From contig JAZRXA010000032.1 of NCBI GenBank assembly GCA_045599965.1, positions 1 through 27,042 of the forward strand: DNA of 27,042 nt, in the 5' to 3' direction. Shown here in pieces: positions 9,124 to 16,890 of this stretch. Source of the DNA: RGIG5612 sp045599965. Its GTDB lineage: Bacteria > Bacillota > Clostridia > Lachnospirales > Lachnospiraceae. A program made the position numbers and the translations under genes. The number at the start of each line of letters is the position of its first letter. The stretch's first letter is position 1. The notes under the pieces were generated by a model. It had not been told where the DNA came from. It made no database searches and was given only the letters and a program-made list of their open reading frames with translations.

Positions 9124-10728
9124 ATGACTGAAAATTTTGATAATAAAATAAACGAAACTGAAGAAGTTTTGGAAACCGAAACAGAAGTTTTAGAAACAGA
9201 AGAAAAAGTTTTAGAGAGTGAAGAAACTTTGGAAACTAAAGAAGAAGTTTTTGAGTCAGAGGAAAATGTTTTAGAAACTGAAGAACTTGAAGTTGATGAT
9301 CCAATAATTGAAAAGACTGAACAAGAAATCGCTGAACAAGATCTTGAAGAATTAGAAAAAGAGATTGTTGATGAGATGGATGAGACTTCAGATATTCCAA
9401 AATGGAATCCAGATGAAAACGCTAACCCAAAAGGCAAAATTAAAGATATGCCTAAAGAAAAGAAAATTTGGGTTGTGCCAGCAATAATAGGTGGTGCGTT
9501 AATCGTTGCAGCTATCATTGTTGCGCTTACTTTAAGCATAATAAATAATAACGAAAAGAAAAAAGCCACTAAAGAAGCGGTTATTAGCACAACTGATACT
9601 TCTAGTAAAGATGCCTCTATAAAACTTAGCGACGGATATGTTCTTACAGATGTATCTGGCGTAGTTCAAGAAGTTATGCCTTCTGTTGTAGGTATTACAT
9701 CTAGAACAATCGTAAATAATTACGCTAATAACTTTAGAAATATAAATGATATTTGGGAATATTTCTTCGGAATGAATGGCAGAAATGGTTATAATAGTAA
9801 CGACTTTGATATCTATGGAAACCCAAATGCAGAAGGTCAAGAAGTAGATAGTGGCTTAGGAAGCGGAACAATTATTTCGAAAAATGACAAAGAACTTTTA
9901 ATCCTTACAAGTTATCATGTTGTAGCAGGATGTTCATCTTTATATGTTACATTCGTTGATGGAAATGCGGTTGATGGTTCAATTAAGGCGGCATCAGAAG
10001 AAAAGGATATTGCAATCGTTGCTGTTCCATTAAGCGATATTTCAGAGGAAACTATGAGCGCTATAAAGATTGCTACGCTATGCATGACTGATGTAAATGT
10101 TGGTGAAGGATGTATAATAATTGGTAATGCTTTAGGTTATGGAATGAGCGTAACTACTGGTATTGTTAGTGCATTAGATAGAGAACTTACTATAGAAGAA
10201 TACACCCTTAAACTTATCCAGACTGACGCTGCTATCAATAACGGCAACTCTGGTGGATGCATGCTTAATGCTAAAGGCGAAGTAATCGGAATTAGCGAAG
10301 CTAAACTTATTGATAATGCTGTTGAGGGCATGTGCTACGCAATTCCTATTTCTACAAATAGTGAGTTGATTCAAAACTTATTAAATGGAAAAAGCGAAGT
10401 TCCAGTTGAAGATGAAGAAGCTCAAGGCGGATATCTTGGAATTCAAGGAAAAGATGTTGATCAAGCTTTAGCAGCACAATATGGAATGCCACAAGGAATT
10501 TATGTTGCAGGAACAGTTAAAGGAAGTGGAGCTGAAAAAGCTGGCCTTAAAGAAGGCGACATTATTGTTAGCATCGACAAAGTTTCTGTTTTAACAATGG
10601 ACGCCTTAAAAGAACAACTTGCAAAACATAATCCTGATGATGAAGTTACTTTACTCGTAATGAGAAAAAATAATAAAAATTATAAAGAGACAGAAGTTAA
10701 AGTTAAATTAACTTCAATGCTCAGTTAA
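9124..10728 (+). CDS. htrA: Membrane-anchored HtrA/DegP serine protease with PDZ domain
   Basis: ATG 9124 has a strong AAGGAGG (9110-9116) eight bases upstream and is chosen over an in-frame TTG at 9100. The protein has 534 residues. Residues 11-55 form an acidic heptad-like repeat; one membrane helix spans about 115-140. The trypsin-like domain (about 175-415) has the full triad: H265 in TSYHVV, D295 in EKDIAIV and S376 in GNSGG. A single PDZ domain follows (about 435-515), with the YLGI groove near 437-440. HtrA proteases degrade or refold damaged exported proteins outside the membrane. The longer-than-usual cytoplasmic N-terminus, about 110 residues, is the odd feature. clpX follows after 9 bases, probably in one transcript. 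Confidence 0.93.
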   Translation: MTENFDNKINETEEVLETETEVLETEEKVLESEETLETKEEVFESEENVLETEELEVDDPIIEKTEQEIAEQDLEELEKEIVDEMDETSDIPKWNPDENANPKGKIKDMPKEKKIWVVPAIIGGALIVAAIIVALTLSIINNNEKKKATKEAVISTTDTSSKDASIKLSDGYVLTDVSGVVQEVMPSVVGITSRTIVNNYANNFRNINDIWEYFFGMNGRNGYNSNDFDIYGNPNAEGQEVDSGLGSGTIISKNDKELLILTSYHVVAGCSSLYVTFVDGNAVDGSIKAASEEKDIAIVAVPLSDISEETMSAIKIATLCMTDVNVGEGCIIIGNALGYGMSVTTGIVSALDRELTIEEYTLKLIQTDAAINNGNSGGCMLNAKGEVIGISEAKLIDNAVEGMCYAIPISTNSELIQNLLNGKSEVPVEDEEAQGGYLGIQGKDVDQALAAQYGMPQGIYVAGTVKGSGAEKAGLKEGDIIVSIDKVSVLTMDALKEQLAKHNPDDEVTLLVMRKNNKNYKETEVKVKLTSMLS

Positions 10729-10737
10729 GGAAAATTA

Positions 10738-12267
10738 ATGGACGACGAAAAAAGAGTAGATGAAATAACAAATAATGACGACAAAAACAATAATGGTGAA
10801 GGCGAAAGAGAAAGCGTTTGCTATATTTGCCATAGAAGTGAAAGTCGTACTGGAAAGATGTTAAGGATGCCGGGCAATATGCATGTTTGCGTAGATTGCC
10901 TCCAAAGAACGATGGATTCTTTTGGAAATGCTGGGTTTGACTTAAATGGTCTTGGAGGATTTTTAAATCCGTTTAATATGCAAGGCACAAATCAAACTAA
11001 TGAAAAAAAGGAAGAGCCTAAACAAGAAGTTCTTGATGAGAACGGAAATGTAGTAGAGCCTGAAGAAAAACAAGAAGCTCCTAAAAAAGGAATTCCTAAT
11101 ATAAGTTTTATTAATTTAGCTGATCTTCAACAAGGTTTTGGACGCAAACAACAAGTTAAGAAGAAACCTGAAAGAACAGGACCGATTGTTGATCCAGATA
11201 AAATTTTAGCACCACATAAACTAAAAGAAAAACTTGATGAATATGTTGTTGGTCAAGAAAAAGCTAAAAAGGCAATAAGCGTTGCTGTATATAACCATTA
11301 TAAAAGAGTTTTAGCTGGCGATAAGTTTAATAAAGAGGCTATTGACGATGGAATTGAAATTGAAAAGTCAAACATGCTTATGATTGGGCCTACTGGTTCA
11401 GGAAAGACTTTCCTTGTTAGAACATTAGCGCGTATTTTAGATGTACCTCTTGCTATTACAGATGCAACATCTCTTACGGAAGCAGGTTATATAGGAGATG
11501 ATATCGAAAGCGTTTTATCTAAGCTTTTAGCGGCAGCAGATAATGATGTTGAAAGAGCTGAAGTAGGAATCGTTTATATCGATGAAATTGATAAAATTGC
11601 TAAGAAAAATAGTAATAGAGGACGTGACGTAAGCGGAGAAAGCGTACAACAAGGTCTTCTTAAACTTCTTGAAGGAAGTGAGGTTGAAGTACCTGTTGGA
11701 GCAAGCAGTAAGAACGCTATGGTTCCTCTTACAACAATTAATACAAAAAATATTTTATTTATCTGCGGTGGTGCATTCCCAGATTTAGAAGATGTAATTA
11801 AAGAGCGTCTTCGCGAAAATTCATCAATTGGATTTAATGCGGAACTTAAAGATAAATATGATAATGATGAAGATATATTATCAAAAGTAGAAACAGAAGA
11901 CTTAAGAAAATTTGGAATGATTCCTGAGTTTTTAGGACGTCTTCCTATCGTATTTACTCTTCAAAATCTTACATCAGAAATGCTTGTTCAAGTATTAAAA
12001 GAGCCTAAGAATGCAATTCTTAAGCAATATCAAAAACTCTTAGAGTTAGATGAAGTTAAACTTGAGTTTGAAGACGATGCCTTACTTGCTTTAGTTGAAA
12101 GAGCGCAAGAAAGAAAGGTTGGAGCTAGAGGATTAAGATCAATAATTGAAGAGATTATGATGGACATTATGTATGAAATTCCTAAAGATGACAGCATTGG
12201 AGTTGTTGTTATTACTAAGGATTTTATAGAAAATAAAGGTGCACCACTTATTAAATTGCGTGGTTGA
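10738..12267 (+). CDS. clpX: ATP-dependent Clp protease ATP-binding subunit ClpX
   Basis: A 509-residue AAA+ unfoldase. The N-terminal C4 zinc finger has C28, C31, C51 and C54. The AAA+ core has Walker A GPTGSGKT (217-224), Walker B IVYIDEID (278-285), the pore loop GYIG (250-253), the ClpP-docking loop IGF (364-366) and sensor 2 GARGLR (462-467). ClpX unfolds tagged proteins and feeds them to ClpP. It is longer than the usual 410-430 residues, mainly because a charged linker of about 90 residues (roughly 62-150) separates the zinc finger from the AAA+ core. The start has AAGGAAA five bases upstream. The gene follows htrA and is not next to clpP or tig. Its stop codon lies within the -35 box of the tRNA-Arg promoter. 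Confidence 0.96.
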   Translation: MDDEKRVDEITNNDDKNNNGEGERESVCYICHRSESRTGKMLRMPGNMHVCVDCLQRTMDSFGNAGFDLNGLGGFLNPFNMQGTNQTNEKKEEPKQEVLDENGNVVEPEEKQEAPKKGIPNISFINLADLQQGFGRKQQVKKKPERTGPIVDPDKILAPHKLKEKLDEYVVGQEKAKKAISVAVYNHYKRVLAGDKFNKEAIDDGIEIEKSNMLMIGPTGSGKTFLVRTLARILDVPLAITDATSLTEAGYIGDDIESVLSKLLAAADNDVERAEVGIVYIDEIDKIAKKNSNRGRDVSGESVQQGLLKLLEGSEVEVPVGASSKNAMVPLTTINTKNILFICGGAFPDLEDVIKERLRENSSIGFNAELKDKYDNDEDILSKVETEDLRKFGMIPEFLGRLPIVFTLQNLTSEMLVQVLKEPKNAILKQYQKLLELDEVKLEFEDDALLALVERAQERKVGARGLRSIIEEIMMDIMYEIPKDDSIGVVVITKDFIENKGAPLIKLRG

Positions 12268-12293
12268 CAAAGGCGCAATTTCGGTTGTAGAAT
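12264..12293 (+). promoter_or_regulatory. Promoter of tRNA-Arg(ACG)
   Basis: A consensus -35 TTGACA (12264-12269) and a -10 TAGAAT (12288-12293) are separated by 18 bases. The predicted start lies near 12300, about a dozen bases before the tRNA. The -35 box contains the clpX stop codon (TGA, 12265-12267). Confidence 0.8.
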
Positions 12294-12311
12294 AGCCTTT
12301 GTGTTTTGTAT

Positions 12312-12385
12312 GTGCATTTAGCTCAGCTGGATAGAGCGTCTGGCTACGGACCAGAAGGTCGGGGGTTCGAATCCTCTAATGCACG
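12312..12385 (+). tRNA. tRNA-Arg(ACG)
   Basis: A complete cloverleaf of 74 bases. The acceptor GTGCATT pairs with AATGCAC, the D arm is GCTC/GAGC, and the anticodon stem TCTGG/CCAGA encloses the loop CTACGGA with anticodon ACG (A34 is expected to become inosine). The T loop is TTCGAAT and the discriminator is G. CCA is not encoded. The gene stands alone between clpX and the DUF1700 gene with its own promoter and terminator. Confidence 0.95.
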
Positions 12386-12387
12386 TA

Positions 12388-12418
12388 GGCCCTTCTACTT
12401 GATAGGAGGGCCATTTTT
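12388..12418 (+). terminator. Rho-independent terminator after tRNA-Arg
   Basis: GGCCCTTCTA (12388-12397) pairs with TAGGAGGGCC (12403-12412) with one G-U pair and a 5-base loop, followed by ATTTTT. It begins two bases after the tRNA 3' end. Confidence 0.88.
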
Positions 12419-12428
12419 CTATTATAAT
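12399..12428 (+). promoter_or_regulatory. Candidate promoter of the DUF1700-led operon
   Basis: TTGATA (12399-12404) and a perfect TATAAT (12423-12428) are separated by 18 bases. The predicted start near 12435 leaves a leader of about 29 bases with AGGAG at 12454-12458. The -35 box lies in the loop and descending arm of the tRNA-Arg terminator. Confidence 0.6.
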
Positions 12429-12463
12429 ATATCTATAAGTTCATCTTATTTTCAGGAGAAAAA

Positions 12464-12925
12464 ATGTCAAAAGAAGAATTTTTACGAGTTTTAAGATTAA
12501 AGATTTCAGGTGCTATGGCACCTTCTGAAGTCGAATCACAAATAGATTATTATTCAGCTTATATTGATGGCGAAATTATGAAAGGCAAGAGCCAGGAGCA
12601 AGTTATTGAAGAACTGGGCGATCCAACTTTAATCGCTAAAACGCTTACTAGCGCTATTAGAAGGGCTGAAGACGAAGCAGAATATCAAGAAAGCAATAAT
12701 AACGCATACAGCAACGAGCAAGGCGATGAAACAAGCGGTAAATCCAAGGTAGTTTCTATGGGCGGTGCTGGATGCATAATAGCTTTTATTGTAGTGATGG
12801 CTATTATTATTTTACTTATTGTTTTAATGGTGAAATTTAGCTTTGCAATAATAAGAATTTTATGGCCTGTAATTATTGTTTTACTTGTAGGCGGACTTAT
12901 TTTTGGAATATTAAGGCGAAGATAG
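12464..12925 (+). CDS. DUF1700 (HAAS-domain) membrane protein
   Basis: A 153-residue protein. Residues 1-70 form the helical DUF1700/HAAS-like region: an N-terminal KEEFLRVL motif, a PSEV turn leading to a YYSAYI helix, and EELGDP near residues 49-54. A charged, Gln/Asn-rich linker follows, then two membrane helices at about 101-125 and 130-149 and a basic RRR end. Family members are often encoded next to PadR-type regulators and are thought to act in membrane-linked regulation; no regulator gene is adjacent here. The ATG has AGGAG five bases upstream. The next gene starts directly after the stop, so the two are probably co-transcribed. The biochemical role is unknown. Confidence 0.8.
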   Translation: MSKEEFLRVLRLKISGAMAPSEVESQIDYYSAYIDGEIMKGKSQEQVIEELGDPTLIAKTLTSAIRRAEDEAEYQESNNNAYSNEQGDETSGKSKVVSMGGAGCIIAFIVVMAIIILLIVLMVKFSFAIIRILWPVIIVLLVGGLIFGILRRR

Positions 12926-14062
12926 ATGATGTATGAATTTGTTGCTCCATGTCATTTTGGACTTGAGGCTGTATTAAAAAGAGAATTACAAGATTTAGAT
13001 ATTGAAATAATTCGTGTTGAAGACGGCCGAATTACTTTTAAGGGCGACGAAGAAACCTTTGCCGTTGCAAACATGTTCCTTAGGACATGCGAAAGAGTTT
13101 TACTTAAAGTTGGAGAATTTAATGCCACAAGCTTTGATGAACTTTTTGAAGGTACCAAAGCTTTAGATTGGGATAGATATATTCCTAAGGACGGAAAATT
13201 TTGGGTTAAGAAGGCATCCTCAGTTAATTCAAAACTTTTTAGTCCATCAGATATTCAAAGCATTGTTAAGAAAGCCATTGTTGAAAAACTTAAAACAAAA
13301 TATTCTATAGAGTGGTTTAAGGAAGATGGCGAAGAATTTCCTTTGAGAGTCTTTATTCACAAAGATAATGTTTTAATAACAATCGATACATCTGGAGAAT
13401 CTTTACATAAAAGAGGGTATAGAAAAATTGCCTCTAAAGCTCCTATTTCAGAAACTTTGGCAGCAGCCTTAATTAAGCTTACGCCTTGGAAGGCAGATAG
13501 GATTTTAGTTGATCCGTTTTGCGGAAGTGGAACGTTTTGCATTGAGGCAGCTCTTATGGCAGCTAATATTGCGCCTGGAATTAGCAGAGAATTTTTGTGC
13601 CAAAACTGGGAACACCTTATAGATAAAAAGGTTTGGTACAACGTAATTGAAAGAGCTAATGACCTTATTAATTTAGACGTTGAAACAGATATTCAAGGAT
13701 ACGATATTGATCCTGATGTAATAAAAATTGCTAGACATAATGCAAAGGAAGCAGGAGTTGAAAATCTTATTCATTTCCAGCAAAGGGATGTTAAAAACTT
13801 AAGTCATCCTAAAAAATATGGATTTATTATTTCAAATCCGCCTTATGGTGAAAGATTAGAAGATAAAAAAGATTTGCCTGAGCTCTATAAAACTTTTGGT
13901 AAACAATATAAGGCTCTCGATTCATGGTCAGCATATTTTATTACCTCATATGAGGATGCTGAAAAGCATTTTGGCGGACATGCAACAAAAAATAGAAAGA
14001 TATATAACGGTATGATAAAAACTTATTTTTATCAATATCTAGGACCGAAACCAAATAGATGA
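12926..14062 (+). CDS. THUMP-domain class I SAM-dependent RNA methyltransferase (YpsC/RlmL-like)
   Basis: A 378-residue protein. The N-terminal part (about 1-155) matches the ferredoxin-like plus THUMP region that binds RNA. The C-terminal Rossmann domain has the SAM-binding motif DPFCGSGTF (196-204), the acidic loop YDIDPD (259-264) and the catalytic NPPYGER (304-310). The NPPY motif marks methylation of an exocyclic amino group. Relatives methylate 23S rRNA, with RlmL making m2G2445 in E. coli. The Firmicutes YpsC type is a single-activity protein without the second RlmK domain, as here. Two ATGs stand in tandem at the start; either could be used. It abuts the DUF1700 gene and overlaps the protease gene by four bases. 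Confidence 0.9.
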   Translation: MMYEFVAPCHFGLEAVLKRELQDLDIEIIRVEDGRITFKGDEETFAVANMFLRTCERVLLKVGEFNATSFDELFEGTKALDWDRYIPKDGKFWVKKASSVNSKLFSPSDIQSIVKKAIVEKLKTKYSIEWFKEDGEEFPLRVFIHKDNVLITIDTSGESLHKRGYRKIASKAPISETLAAALIKLTPWKADRILVDPFCGSGTFCIEAALMAANIAPGISREFLCQNWEHLIDKKVWYNVIERANDLINLDVETDIQGYDIDPDVIKIARHNAKEAGVENLIHFQQRDVKNLSHPKKYGFIISNPPYGERLEDKKDLPELYKTFGKQYKALDSWSAYFITSYEDAEKHFGGHATKNRKIYNGMIKTYFYQYLGPKPNR

Positions 14063-15786
14063 AAAAAGTCTTTTTTGCAATTCTTATAGGAGTCGTGATA
14101 GGCGTTAGCGCAATTCTTGCTATCGTCTTAAATAAAAACTCCGATTACATAGCCAAATCCAATTCAGAAGTTGAATATGCATCATCTTGGAAGGTTGCCC
14201 TTGCTCATTATATTAATGAAAAGGGAATGAGCCTTGTTGTCGATGGTGAAGAACAAGAAAAACAAATTCTTGATGGATGCTATATGAACGATGATTTGCA
14301 ATTAATGATGTCTCAAGATAGTGTTAGAGAAGCGTTTGATTGTGCTGTAGATTTTTATGATGGAGTAGAACTTCATATAGATAGAGGAAAATATTCTTCA
14401 GACGTTAAACTAGATGCAAATTATATGCATGTTAATGGAAAAACCTATTCAATCAACAATAAGTTTGTTGTTGGCGATAAAGTCTATATTCCTATTGAAG
14501 TTGTTGAAAAAGGAATTGGCTATACTTTTAATTGGGACAGTAGTAAGTTTGTTGCTAATATAACAAATAATAATCCTGACGAGCCTTCACTTCCTAGTTA
14601 TTATAACTATGCCGAAAAAGGAAGAGTTAATTATGCTGGAAACCAAGGCGACCAAGGCACATGTTGGGCGTTTGCAGCTATTTCAGCAATTGAAAGTTCT
14701 ATGCTTCCTGAAAGGGCAAGAGAATATTCTGAAGACCACTTAGTTTTTAATAATGATTTTGGTTTTGAGAAGAGCCATGGCGGCGAGCATACAATGTCTA
14801 CAGGTTATTTCGCAGCATGGAAAGGACCAGTTAATTATGCTGATGATCCTTATGGCGATGACATAACGGATAGTACATTAAAAGCTACGGAACATGTCCA
14901 GGAGATGAAAGTTATTGCTAGCAAAGATTATGAAAATATCAAGAAGATGATATTTAAGTATGGGGCTGTTGAAAGTTCTATTCACTTTGCTTTGCTTAAT
15001 AAATATACAATTGATAATAAATATTATAATGAATCCAATTTTAGTTATTGCTACAATGGAGAAGAAAAAGCGAACCATGAAATAATTATTATTGGATGGG
15101 ATGATAATTACCCAGCTGAGAATTTTAACGTTGATGTAAAAGAAGATGGTGCATTTATTTGTCAAAATAGTTGGGGCAGCGAATTTGGCGATTCTGGTAT
15201 ATTTTATGTTTCTTATGAAGATACTGTGATTGGTACAATTAATGAGGTTTATACTAGAATAGAAAGCGCTGATAATTATGACAATATTTATCAATATGAT
15301 TTGTGCGGATGGATTGGCCAAATAGGTTTTGAAAAGAACCATGCATATTTTGCAAATGTTTATAAAGCAGAAGAAAATCAAGATTTACGCGCAGTAAGTT
15401 TTTATGCAACGGCGCCAAATACAACATACAAGATTTATTTGGACACAAAAGTTGAAGCTAAAGTTAGTGGCAAAAAAAATTCAAGTATAAGTTTGGACAC
15501 AATGATTGCTGAAGGCGATTTTAAGGAGGCTGGCTATTATACGGTCCAATTTGATAAAGCATACCCACTTGCTAAGGGAAAGGACTTTGCAGTTATAGTT
15601 GAAATAGATACGCCAGGTTCTTCGCATCCGATTGCAATCGAGATGAAAACAGAGGATATACCTAACGCAAATATTACTCTTGAAGGAAAGAGAAGTTATA
15701 TTAGTTCTTACGGAAAGGAATGGGAGTATACGCAAAAGGAATCTAATTGTAATGTTTGCTTAAAAGCGTTTACGGATAATAAATGA
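14059..15786 (+). CDS. Exported papain-like (C1A) cysteine protease with N-terminal stalk domain
   Basis: A 575-residue protein. Residues 1-25 are an uncleaved anchor or signal peptide. Residues about 50-170 resemble a copper-amine-oxidase-N-like stalk domain, with GKTYSINNKF and VYIPIEVVEKGIGYTF. The C1A peptidase domain (about 180-400) has the oxyanion glutamine Q196, catalytic C202 in TCWAFA, H340 in ANHEIIIIGWDD and N370 in CQNSWG. A beta-rich C-terminal domain (about 410-575) matches the lectin-like domain often fused to clostridial C1 peptidases. No obvious separate propeptide is seen. It probably acts at the cell surface. It overlaps the methyltransferase gene and rdgB by four bases on each side, so it is embedded in a housekeeping operon. 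Confidence 0.88.
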   Translation: MKKVFFAILIGVVIGVSAILAIVLNKNSDYIAKSNSEVEYASSWKVALAHYINEKGMSLVVDGEEQEKQILDGCYMNDDLQLMMSQDSVREAFDCAVDFYDGVELHIDRGKYSSDVKLDANYMHVNGKTYSINNKFVVGDKVYIPIEVVEKGIGYTFNWDSSKFVANITNNNPDEPSLPSYYNYAEKGRVNYAGNQGDQGTCWAFAAISAIESSMLPERAREYSEDHLVFNNDFGFEKSHGGEHTMSTGYFAAWKGPVNYADDPYGDDITDSTLKATEHVQEMKVIASKDYENIKKMIFKYGAVESSIHFALLNKYTIDNKYYNESNFSYCYNGEEKANHEIIIIGWDDNYPAENFNVDVKEDGAFICQNSWGSEFGDSGIFYVSYEDTVIGTINEVYTRIESADNYDNIYQYDLCGWIGQIGFEKNHAYFANVYKAEENQDLRAVSFYATAPNTTYKIYLDTKVEAKVSGKKNSSISLDTMIAEGDFKEAGYYTVQFDKAYPLAKGKDFAVIVEIDTPGSSHPIAIEMKTEDIPNANITLEGKRSYISSYGKEWEYTQKESNCNVCLKAFTDNK

Positions 15787-16379
15787 AAGTAATAATGGCT
15801 ACGCAAAACGAGCATAAGGTTAAGGAAGTTAAAGACATCCTAGCAGGAACAGGAATTGACGTTATTTCAATGACTGAAGCTGGGATTGATATTGATATAG
15901 ATGAAACGGGTAAAACGTTTGAAGAAAATGCGATAATAAAAGCGAAAACGATTAAAGATTTTACAAATGAAATTGTTATGGCGGACGACTCTGGATTGAT
16001 AGTTGACGCGATGCCAGACGAATTAGGAATTTATTCGGCTAGGTTTATGGGATATGACACTCCTTCGGTGGTTAAAAATAAAGAGATTTTAAGAAGACTT
16101 GAAGGTCTTGAAGTTGATAAAAGGAGCGCACGCTTTATTTGTACAATAGCTGTTATTTTCCCAGACAATGAAACAAAAGTCTTTAATGGCGTGTTAGAAG
16201 GGCGTATAGCCGATTCTATAGAAGGTGAGAATGGATTTGGATATGACCCAATATTTTATGTGCCAGAATTAGGTTGCACATGTGGCATTCTCTCTGAAGA
16301 AGAAAAAAATAAAATAAGTCATAGGGGTAAAGCCTTAGCTGCTGCTGCAGACGAATTAAAAAAGCGGATTTTCAGTTAA
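15783..16379 (+). CDS. rdgB: XTP/dITP diphosphatase (RdgB/HAM1 family)
   Basis: A 198-residue protein, the normal length of the family. It opens with MATQNEHK, the phosphate-binding (S/T)xNxxK motif. It continues with the MADDSGL loop carrying the catalytic metal-binding aspartates, the GFGYDPIF base-recognition motif and KISHRG near the end. It hydrolyses ITP, dITP and XTP to monophosphates and so keeps deaminated purines out of DNA and RNA. Its ATG overlaps the protease stop (ATGA). No terminator separates it from the downstream tRNA operon, so read-through into the tRNAs is possible besides their own promoter. Confidence 0.95.
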   Translation: MKVIMATQNEHKVKEVKDILAGTGIDVISMTEAGIDIDIDETGKTFEENAIIKAKTIKDFTNEIVMADDSGLIVDAMPDELGIYSARFMGYDTPSVVKNKEILRRLEGLEVDKRSARFICTIAVIFPDNETKVFNGVLEGRIADSIEGENGFGYDPIFYVPELGCTCGILSEEEKNKISHRGKALAAAADELKKRIFS

Positions 16380-16396
16380 ATTATTTAGATTTTTCG

Positions 16397-16425
16397 TTGA
16401 CATTGAAATGGTGCTAATATATAAT
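16397..16425 (+). promoter_or_regulatory. Promoter of the six-tRNA operon
   Basis: Perfect consensus: TTGACA (16397-16402), a 17-base spacer and TATAAT (16420-16425). The predicted start near 16432 leaves about 35 bases before tRNA-Pro. Confidence 0.92.
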
Positions 16426-16467
16426 ATCACTTGCGCCTTATAAAAAAGGTTAACTAAAAATCCATTG

Positions 16468-16542
16468 CGGGGTGTGGCTCAGTTTGGCTAGAGCGCTTGA
16501 TTTGGGATCAAGAGGCCGCAGGTTCGAATCCTGTCACCCCGA
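16468..16542 (+). tRNA. tRNA-Pro(TGG)
   Basis: The acceptor CGGGGTG pairs with CACCCCG, giving the C1-G72 pair characteristic of bacterial tRNA-Pro. The anticodon stem CTTGA/TCAAG encloses TTTGGGA with anticodon TGG. The T arm is GCAGG-TTCGAAT-CCTGT and the discriminator is A. First gene of the cluster; no encoded CCA. Confidence 0.95.
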
Positions 16543-16548
16543 CACTTT

Positions 16549-16619
16549 GCGGGTGTAGTTCAATGGTAGAACACCAGCCTTCCAAGCTGGATACGTGGGT
16601 TCGATTCCCATCACCCGCT
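16549..16619 (+). tRNA. tRNA-Gly(TCC)
   Basis: The acceptor GCGGGTG pairs with CACCCGC. The anticodon stem CCAGC/GCTGG encloses CTTCCAA with anticodon TCC. The T arm is GTGGG-TTCGATT-CCCAT and the discriminator is T, usual for Gly. It begins six bases after tRNA-Pro. Confidence 0.95.
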
Positions 16620-16660
16620 TGCGATTGAGCATTCGGAACCCCTTGTGCTCATATTTTATA

Positions 16661-16680
16661 TAATAGAAAGTTTTCTATTA
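16661..16680. repeat. Perfect 9-bp inverted repeat between tRNA-Gly and tRNA-Arg
   Basis: TAATAGAAA (16661-16669) and TTTCTATTA (16672-16680) are exact reverse complements around a 2-base centre. The AT-only hairpin lacks a following T tract, so it is unlikely to be a strong terminator. It could guide processing of the tRNA precursor. Confidence 0.45.
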
Positions 16681-16684
16681 GTAA

Positions 16685-16758
16685 GTGTCTGTAGCTCAGC
16701 AGGATAGAGCACCGGCCTTCTAAGCCGGGTGTCGGGGGTTCGAATCCCTTCAGGCACG
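16685..16758 (+). tRNA. tRNA-Arg(TCT)
   Basis: The acceptor GTGTCTG pairs with CAGGCAC (one G-U). The anticodon stem CCGGC/GCCGG encloses CTTCTAA with anticodon TCT. The T loop is TTCGAAT and the discriminator is G. It reads AGA, the commonest arginine codon in the neighbouring genes. Confidence 0.95.
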
Positions 16759-16796
16759 TTAATCTTAAAAAGGCTAAGGGCTGATTTGAGATTTAT

Positions 16797-16871
<75 letters not shown>

Positions 16872-16890
16872 CTTTAGAACATGATACTGT

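Noticed and set aside
9042..9590. Minus-strand Ser-rich open frame opposite htrA
   Set aside because: It is the complement of the Glu-rich repeat region (GAA read as TTC/TCT), which leaves long open frames by chance.
12306..12494. Open frame of 62 codons across the tRNA-Arg gene
   Set aside because: It is the translation of a tRNA and its terminator; no ribosome binding site and no protein-like composition.
16659..16664. TATAAT between tRNA-Gly and tRNA-Arg as an internal promoter
   Set aside because: No -35 at 16-18 bases; the hexamer overlaps an AT-rich inverted repeat and is probably chance.
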